From Candidatus Dormiibacterota bacterium (GTDB taxonomy: Bacteria; Chloroflexota; Dormibacteria; Aeolococcales; Aeolococcaceae), in the NCBI GenBank assembly GCA_003142035.1, contig PLOF01000043.1:129529-166974 (forward strand): DNA of 37,446 nucleotides, in the 5' to 3' direction. Positions 32,328 to 37,446 of the stretch are shown here, piece after piece (position 1 is the first letter of the stretch; every line of letters starts with the position of its first letter). A program made the translations under genes and the position numbers. The notes under the pieces were generated by a model that worked only from the letters and a program-made list of their open reading frames with translations, ran no database searches and was not told the DNA's origin.

Positions 32328-34202
32328 GTGACGGTTACTCTGTTCGCGCCGATGTTCGAATCCGGGGCACTCCACGCCGCCACCCCGTACACCCCTGCTG
32401 CGCAGCGGTCTGACCGCCTCGCTGTGCGGGGGATCACGGCCGCGTGGACAGCCGGAGCGGCGGTCCTGATCGTCGTCGGGTTGTGGCTCCAGCACTCCCG
32501 GCTGGATTTCGCCTCGATGGTCCCCGTGGTCCTCCTTGCGCTGGCCGCCCTCGCGCTCGCGCTGCCCCTGGAGCGCGTGCCCGTCCAGGTGCAGGCGGTG
32601 GCCGCGTGCTGCGCCATCGCCCTGGTACTCGGCGTCGAGCTGATCTTCCGGGTCCGGGCGGTCGACGTCGCCGCCCTGGTCACTCTCCCCCTCGCCGTGC
32701 TGGCCCTTCGCCACGATGACAGGGCCTTCCGCATCGGCATCGGCCTGGCCCTCGTCGAGGGCCTGATCGGTCTGGCGGTCGTCCGCGATCCCTACCTCGT
32801 GGTGGCCACCCTGACCGCGATCCTCGCCGGCGTCACGGTCAGGGCGCTGAGCGGTCAGGGCGCCGATCGGGCACGATTCGACTCGGTCGCGTACACGGAT
32901 TTCCTCACCAACTGTCCCAATCGCCGGGCTCTCCACGCCGAGCTGCCGCACCGGCTGGAGGCGGCACAGCACCGGGAGACCTCGCTGGCCGTCGCCGTCA
33001 TCGACCTGGACAGGTTCGGCTCCTTCAATGAGGACTGGGGCCACGCCGCCGGGGACCGGCTGCTCACCGATGTGGCCACGGTGCTCCGGTTCACTCAGCG
33101 GAGCGACCCCGACCTCCCCGGCCTCACGTACCTCGCCCGGGTCGGCAACGACGAGTTCGCCGTCGTCCTCGAGCGCCTCACCACGACCGGTGTTGCCGAG
33201 ATGATCCGCGACGTGGAGACCGATCTCCCCGCCGGTTGCACGGTCAGTGTGGGAATCGCCTTCTGGGATCGCCGGGAGACCGCGGACGACCTCATGAACC
33301 GCTCCCTCCGTGCCCTCGCCGCTGCCGGCAAGGGGATGGGCGGGGGCCGCGTCGTGGTCGACGAGGGTGCGGGGTCTCGGGCCAGGAGCTGGCTGGAATC
33401 GGTCCCGGCCATCGTCGCCCGCAAGGAGATCGAATCCGTCTATCAACCCATCCGCGACCTCAACACCGGTCGCCTCATCGGTTACGAGGCGCTCGCCCGT
33501 CCCACCGGGGCGCCCAACGAGACCGAGGTCGAGGGGATGTTCGCGGCGGCCCGCCGCCTGGGCGTCTCCCGCGAGCTGGAGACCCTCTCCCAGGTCTCGG
33601 CGATGAGCGGCGCCCACCGCCTGCTCGCCCGGGGCGGCTCGCTCTTCATCAACATCAGCGTCGGAGCCTTCACCGACCCCGATCGTGACCTCGACGTGAT
33701 CCTGGGGCACCTCCGGGACGCCTCCCTGCGGCCGACCCAGATCGTCCTCGAGGTCAACGAGCAGATCACCCGCTTCGGCCGCTTCGCCGAGGCCTGCGCC
33801 CGCTACCGGCGGGCCGGGTTCCGCTTCGCGATGGACGATGTCGGCGAGGGGCTGTCGACCATCGAGGCGATCGCGGTCGTCCGTCCCGAGTTCATCAAGG
33901 CCGGCAAGAGTCTGATCGTCACCGCCGACGAGGCCGGCTCGGCGGCCGTCATTCGCGGGCTGGTAGAGGTCGCTCGCAGTCTGGGCGGCGAGATCATCGC
34001 CGAGGGACTGGAGACCCGAGAGGATTGCGCCCGCATGCTCGGACTGGGCGCCGCCCTGGGGCAGGGCTGGGCCCTGGGCACTCCGAAGCGGCTGCGCGAC
34101 GCGCTGGCCGCGCGGGACGGGGAGGAGGTGGCCCCCGAGGGCACGCACGGCACCGACGGGCCGGAGCGGGCCCGTCCCGTCCTCGTCCCCCGCCCGATCT
34201 GA
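32328..34202 (+). CDS. Membrane GGDEF-EAL protein with degenerate GGDEF motif
   Basis: A 624-residue protein. Six membrane helices (about residues 36-172) precede a GGDEF domain: YTDFLTNCPNRRAL, IDLDRFGSFNEDWGHAAGDRLL and RVGNDEFAVV (271-280), in which the second Gly of the signature is Asn. The EAL domain begins YQPIRDLNTGRLIGYEALAR (about 370) and keeps the metal and catalytic positions INIS, LEVNE, AMDDVG, EFIKAG, IIAEGLET and QGWALG. I infer a c-di-GMP phosphodiesterase with a GGDEF part that is weak or regulatory. TAGTCT (32311-32316) lies 11 bases before the GTG start. The Pro/Glu-rich last 35 residues look disordered. 32240-32327 holds nothing else visible. Confidence 0.9.
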   Translation: MTVTLFAPMFESGALHAATPYTPAAQRSDRLAVRGITAAWTAGAAVLIVVGLWLQHSRLDFASMVPVVLLALAALALALPLERVPVQVQAVAACCAIALVLGVELIFRVRAVDVAALVTLPLAVLALRHDDRAFRIGIGLALVEGLIGLAVVRDPYLVVATLTAILAGVTVRALSGQGADRARFDSVAYTDFLTNCPNRRALHAELPHRLEAAQHRETSLAVAVIDLDRFGSFNEDWGHAAGDRLLTDVATVLRFTQRSDPDLPGLTYLARVGNDEFAVVLERLTTTGVAEMIRDVETDLPAGCTVSVGIAFWDRRETADDLMNRSLRALAAAGKGMGGGRVVVDEGAGSRARSWLESVPAIVARKEIESVYQPIRDLNTGRLIGYEALARPTGAPNETEVEGMFAAARRLGVSRELETLSQVSAMSGAHRLLARGGSLFINISVGAFTDPDRDLDVILGHLRDASLRPTQIVLEVNEQITRFGRFAEACARYRRAGFRFAMDDVGEGLSTIEAIAVVRPEFIKAGKSLIVTADEAGSAAVIRGLVEVARSLGGEIIAEGLETREDCARMLGLGAALGQGWALGTPKRLRDALAARDGEEVAPEGTHGTDGPERARPVLVPRPI

Positions 34203-34272
34203 CCCCGGCGCCCGCAGGGTGGGCACGTCCTGGGGCCGCGGCACCGGGTACGGGACGGGCAGCCCCCGCTCG

Positions 34273-34278
34273 TAGAAT
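34273..34278 (+). promoter_or_regulatory. -10 box of leaderless uORF/uvrD transcript
   Basis: TAGAAT ends seven bases before a GTG (34286) that opens a 35-codon frame coupled to uvrD. It is the best -10 match among the leaderless promoters seen in this window. Confidence 0.55.
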
Positions 34279-34285
34279 CCCCCCC

Positions 34286-34393
34286 GTGGCGCAGTTCCTC
34301 CCCCGTCCGTCCCGGCGCTCCAGGCTCGACCCATCGACCCCATCAGGTCTCGCAGCCGTCCCGTCCCTCCACCGGCCCCGAGCCCCGAGGTGA
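34286..34393 (+). CDS. Leaderless 35-codon upstream ORF overlapping uvrD
   Basis: GTG at 34286 begins a 35-residue frame (MAQFLPRPSRRSRLDPS..., Arg/Pro/Ser-rich) whose TGA (34391-34393) overlaps the uvrD GTG as GTGA. TAGAAT lies seven bases upstream, the leaderless spacing, while the uvrD start has no spaced Shine-Dalgarno of its own. The peptide has no recognisable family. It may serve only to bring ribosomes to the uvrD start, or be a chance frame in GC-rich DNA. Confidence 0.4.
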   Translation: MAQFLPRPSRRSRLDPSTPSGLAAVPSLHRPRAPR

Positions 34394-37300
34394 GCGCGGC
34401 ATCAGCCGGCACCGACGCGCTGCTCGCCGCCCTCAATCCGGCCCAGCGCGAGGCTGTCGAGGCCCCGGATGGGCCGCTGCTGATCTTCGCGGGTGCCGGC
34501 AGCGGCAAGACCCGGGTGCTCACCCATCGCATCGCCTACGTCATCGCGGCGCGCGGCGTGCGTCCCCAGGAGATCCTGGCGGTCACCTTCACCAACAAGG
34601 CGGCCCGGGAGATGCGCGGCCGGGTGGAGAAGCTGCTCGGCTCCGACATCAGCGGGATGTGGCTGGGGACCTTCCACTCCGTGGGGGCACGCATCCTCCG
34701 CCGTGACGGCGACGCCATCGGCATCCCCGCCAACTTCGTGATCTACGACGAGGCCGACCGGCTGGCGGCGATGCGCCGGGCGATGCACACGACCGGGGTC
34801 GACGACAAGCGCCTCGCCCCCACCAAGGTGGTGCACCTGGTGAGCGCGGCCAAGAACGAGCTGCTCAATGCGGCGGCCTTCGCCGCCCGGGCGAGCGGCT
34901 ACTTGGAGATCGAGGCGGCCCGCATCTACCGCGCCTACGAGGCCGATCTGGCCGCCGCCGGGGCGCTCGACTTCGACGACCTGCTGATGCGCACCGTCTC
35001 CCTGCTCCAGGACGTCCCCCCGGTGCTGGAGCACTACCGCCAGCGCTGGAGCCACCTCTTCGTCGACGAGTACCAGGACACCAACCACGCCCAGTACCTG
35101 ATGGTGTCACTTCTGGCCGCAACGCATCGCAACCTGACGGTTGTGGGCGATGACGACCAGTGCCTCGTCGCTGGGACCATGGTGAGCATGGCTGACGGCT
35201 CGCGCAGGCCGATCGAGGAGATCCGGCCGGGTGACATCGTCTCTTCGGCCGGCGGGAGCGGCACCGTCAGGCCGGCCCGCGTGCTGCGGGTCTCCGAACG
35301 GGAGACGGAGGAGGTGGTCCGCATCCGCACGGCCGGGGGTCGCGGGCTGGTCAGCACCCCCGAGCACGTGCACTTCGCCGGATATCGGCTGGGCATATCC
35401 CCCAACTACCACTTCGTCTACCTGATGCAGAAGGATGGCTTGGGGTACCGTGTCGGCACTAGCCAGGTCCACACGGCGGCTCAGGCCAAGGCGGTGGTCG
35501 GCTTCCGACAGCGAGCGGTTCAGGAGCACGCTGACGCCCTCTGGATACTGGCGGTGCATCCGTCCGAGAACGACGCGCGTGAGGACGAGTACGTCACGTC
35601 GCTCCGCTACCAGATTCCCACCCTGCCGTTCGTGGCCCGGAAGGGCTCCAGAGACGGGCTGGTCCACGACCCGGCCCGCCTGCGAGCCGTCTTCGCGGCT
35701 TTCGACACGGAAACGTCTGCCCGGCGGCTGCTTCACGACCGTGGCCTGTCACCAGAGCATCCCCACCATCACCCGCAGTCTCGGAACAGCAGTCGCCGCA
35801 ACATCGTGGTCACCCTCTGCGCTGATCGACGCGGTGCGACTCCCATGCACCTGATCGCGGTGGGGGGAAACGACGAGAAGGGCGCCGAGATCATCCGCGG
35901 GCTGGGCCTTCGTGTCCGTCCTGCTCACGCCAACTCGCCCCGGAGCTGGCGGTACGAGACGGTGTTCAAGGACATGGCCACTCTCATGCAGACCGCCGGC
36001 CGGCTGGCAGAGGCCCTGAATGGGGTCATCGTGATGAAGGGACGGTTCGGGATCAACGGTGCCACCGACCGGGAGTCCAACTCGCTCCCCGCCACTCGTG
36101 CCGACTCTGTGCTCCCCGGGATGACGGTGTTCGACGAGACCTGCGGCTACGATATCGTCGTTGACGTGGAGCGCGTCACTGGGCGCACGCAGGTGTTCGA
36201 CCTGGACGTCGAGCACACCCACAACTTCATCGCCAACGGCCTGATCACCCACAACTCGGTCTACCGCTTCCGGGGCGCCGACATCCGCAACATCCTGGAG
36301 TTCCAGAAGGACTTCCCCGACGCGCACGTGGTGACCTTGGAGCAGAACTACCGCTCCAGCCAGCCCATCCTCGACACCGCCCACGCCGTGATCAGGGTCA
36401 ATCAGGATCGTGCCGCCAAGCGACTCTGGACCGAGCGCGGCGGTGGCGAGCCGGTCCGGCTCATCCCCGTCTACGACGAGCAGGAGGAGGCGCTCACGGT
36501 CTGCGGCGAGATCGAGAGGCTGATCGGCAACGAGTCGTATTCGCTCTCCGATTTCGCCGTTCTCTACCGGACCAATGCCCAGTCGCGCGCCTTCGAGGAC
36601 GTGCTCCTCCGCCGCGGCATCCCCTACCGCCTGGTGGGCGGCCTCCGCTTCTACGAGCGCAAGGAGGTGAAGGACGTCCTCGCCTACCTCCGCCTGGTCG
36701 CCAACCCCCGCGACCCGGTGGCCTTCGGCCGGATCGTGAACGTCCCCCGGCGCAAGATCGGGGATCGCAGCGTCGCCGAGCTGGAGCGGATCGCCCGCAA
36801 GCGAAGGATTTCGCCGTTCGAGGCGGTCGAACATGTGGGGGAGGAGGCCGAGCTGGGCCCGGCCGCCCTCCAGGCGCTCTCCGGCTTCGGCAAGCTCATC
36901 GCCGGCCTTGGCGAGCTGAGCCTCCGCCTCCCCGTGCCCCGTCTGCTGGAGCGGGTCGTCGAGGAGACCGGCTACCAGTCGATGCTCCGCGACGGCACCC
37001 CCGAGGGCGAGGAGCGCTGGGCCAACGTGACCGAGCTGGTCGGCTACTCGGAGGAGTACGAGGACGTGCCGCCCCCCGACGGCCTCCGCCAGTTCCTGGA
37101 GAACGTCGCCCTCGTCGCCGACGTGGACAGCCTGGACGACACCAAGACCGGCGTCACCCTGATCACCCTCCACCAGGTCAAGGGCCTGGAGTTCCCGGTC
37201 GTCTTCCTGGCTGGGATGGAGGAGGGGCTGCTGCCCCACATCCGGGCACTGGAGGAGGGCGACGAGGGCATCGCCGAGGAGCGCCGCCTCACCTATGTCG

Positions 37301-37446
37301 GCGTGACCCGGGCCCAGCAGCGGCTCTACCTCCTCCACGCCTTCCGCCGCCACCTCTACGGGAGCGCCCAGACCGCCCAGGCGTCGCGCTTCCTGGCCGA
37401 CATCCCGCCCGAGATGCTCACCGTGGTGCGCCGGCCGGGAGGGCCG
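34390..37446 (+). CDS. UvrD/PcrA superfamily I DNA helicase, intein-containing (3' end beyond window)
   Basis: The frame runs from GTG 34390 to the window edge (1019 codons). The N-extein (residues 1-257) has the Q motif LNPAQREAV, Walker A FAGAGSGKTRVLTHRI, motif Ia AVTFTNKAAREM, and Walker B FVDEYQDTNHAQY. The C-extein from 36256 resumes motif III SVYRFRGADIRNI, then LEQNYRSSQPIL (IV), TGVTLITLHQVKGLEFPVVFL (V) and EERRLTYVGVTRAQQRLYLL (VI). The extein is 654 residues so far; PcrA is usually 720-780. UvrD/PcrA unwinds DNA 3' to 5' in excision and mismatch repair. Motif III, which couples ATP hydrolysis to DNA binding, is broken by the intein, so activity depends on splicing. An in-frame TAG (34273) fixes the start. 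Confidence 0.95.
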   Translation, partial: MSAASAGTDALLAALNPAQREAVEAPDGPLLIFAGAGSGKTRVLTHRIAYVIAARGVRPQEILAVTFTNKAAREMRGRVEKLLGSDISGMWLGTFHSVGARILRRDGDAIGIPANFVIYDEADRLAAMRRAMHTTGVDDKRLAPTKVVHLVSAAKNELLNAAAFAARASGYLEIEAARIYRAYEADLAAAGALDFDDLLMRTVSLLQDVPPVLEHYRQRWSHLFVDEYQDTNHAQYLMVSLLAATHRNLTVVGDDDQCLVAGTMVSMADGSRRPIEEIRPGDIVSSAGGSGTVRPARVLRVSERETEEVVRIRTAGGRGLVSTPEHVHFAGYRLGISPNYHFVYLMQKDGLGYRVGTSQVHTAAQAKAVVGFRQRAVQEHADALWILAVHPSENDAREDEYVTSLRYQIPTLPFVARKGSRDGLVHDPARLRAVFAAFDTETSARRLLHDRGLSPEHPHHHPQSRNSSRRNIVVTLCADRRGATPMHLIAVGGNDEKGAEIIRGLGLRVRPAHANSPRSWRYETVFKDMATLMQTAGRLAEALNGVIVMKGRFGINGATDRESNSLPATRADSVLPGMTVFDETCGYDIVVDVERVTGRTQVFDLDVEHTHNFIANGLITHNSVYRFRGADIRNILEFQKDFPDAHVVTLEQNYRSSQPILDTAHAVIRVNQDRAAKRLWTERGGGEPVRLIPVYDEQEEALTVCGEIERLIGNESYSLSDFAVLYRTNAQSRAFEDVLLRRGIPYRLVGGLRFYERKEVKDVLAYLRLVANPRDPVAFGRIVNVPRRKIGDRSVAELERIARKRRISPFEAVEHVGEEAELGPAALQALSGFGKLIAGLGELSLRLPVPRLLERVVEETGYQSMLRDGTPEGEERWANVTELVGYSEEYEDVPPPDGLRQFLENVALVADVDSLDDTKTGVTLITLHQVKGLEFPVVFLAGMEEGLLPHIRALEEGDEGIAEERRLTYVGVTRAQQRLYLLHAFRRHLYGSAQTAQASRFLADIPPEMLTVVRRPGGP
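35161..36255 (+). mobile_element. Intein (365 residues) in helicase motif III, with GIY-YIG-like insert
   Basis: The insertion separates VVGDDDQ from SVYRFRGAD. It starts with Cys1 in block A (CLVAGTMVSMADGSRRPIEE, then IRPGDIV), has block B GLVSTPEHVHF, block F VFDLDVEHTHNFIANG and block G LITHN with penultimate His and terminal Asn; the +1 residue is Ser. These are all parts of a class 1 protein splicing element. The middle (about residues 80-320) lacks LAGLIDADG or HNH motifs. FVYLMQKDGLGYRVGTS (85-101), Arg116 in GFRQR and Glu141/Glu143 in AREDEY resemble a GIY-YIG nuclease core. Codons rare in the helicase (ATA at 35395 and 35545, AGA at 35650) suggest later acquisition. Confidence 0.93.

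Noticed and set aside
32160-34532. 790-codon minus-strand frame opposite the GGDEF-EAL gene
   Set aside because: No recognisable domain; it mirrors the codon structure of the real gene and spans gene boundaries and promoters.

Overview
This is about 37 kb of GC-rich bacterial chromosome carrying mostly housekeeping genes, with no phage, plasmid or insertion-sequence genes. The gene order glmS - acpS/nnrD - alr - thiL - tsaE - tsaB - rimI - tsaD, followed later by groES-groEL, is the arrangement known from Actinomycetota and Bacillota. Together with a c-di-AMP cyclase, a CIRCE element, an IdeR/DtxR-type iron box, an Asp-type MurA and several promoters of the leaderless type, this points to a high-GC Terrabacteria lineage. 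My best guess is Dormibacterota or a Chloroflexota/Actinomycetota relative. This is inference from gene content only; no 16S rRNA is present.

Layout. 1-640: end of an ATP synthase operon (a Lys/Ala-rich tail, probably of AtpD, then atpC). 646-6108, minus strand: a membrane-anchored Pro-rich protein, formate-tetrahydrofolate ligase, a Bax-inhibitor-1 family protein and class I aldolase FbaB. 6246-8557, plus: murA and a divergent MreB-like actin. 8571-9587, minus: a family 9 glycosyltransferase. 9675-16922, plus: argF-cdaA-cdaR-glmS-acpS/nnrD-alr, linking c-di-AMP signalling to cell-wall precursor supply. 16956-18056, minus: a secreted coiled-coil CHAP hydrolase that interrupts the conserved cluster. 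18239-22162, plus: thiL and the t6A tRNA-modification genes tsaE, tsaB and tsaD with rimI. 22225-26595: an iron-regulated ABC uptake operon (operator, small lipoprotein, binding protein, permease, ATPase). 26691-28838: groES-groEL with a promoter and CIRCE. 28975-32239: a two-gene operon of a GNAT acetyltransferase and a large fusion of glutamine-dependent asparagine synthetase with an F420-0:gamma-glutamyl-ligase-like domain. 32328-34202: a membrane GGDEF-EAL protein. 34390-window end: a UvrD/PcrA helicase split by a 365-residue intein, truncated by the window edge.

The observations most worth following are the AsnB/CofE-like fusion with its acetyltransferase partner, the intein in helicase motif III whose insert looks GIY-YIG-like rather than LAGLIDADG, the AcpS-NnrD fusion, the iron box in front of an uncharacterised lipoprotein, and a repeated promoter pattern that places the start codon 7-8 bases after the -10 box. 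All intergenic gaps are shorter than 300 bases. I saw no tRNA, rRNA, CRISPR or transposon.
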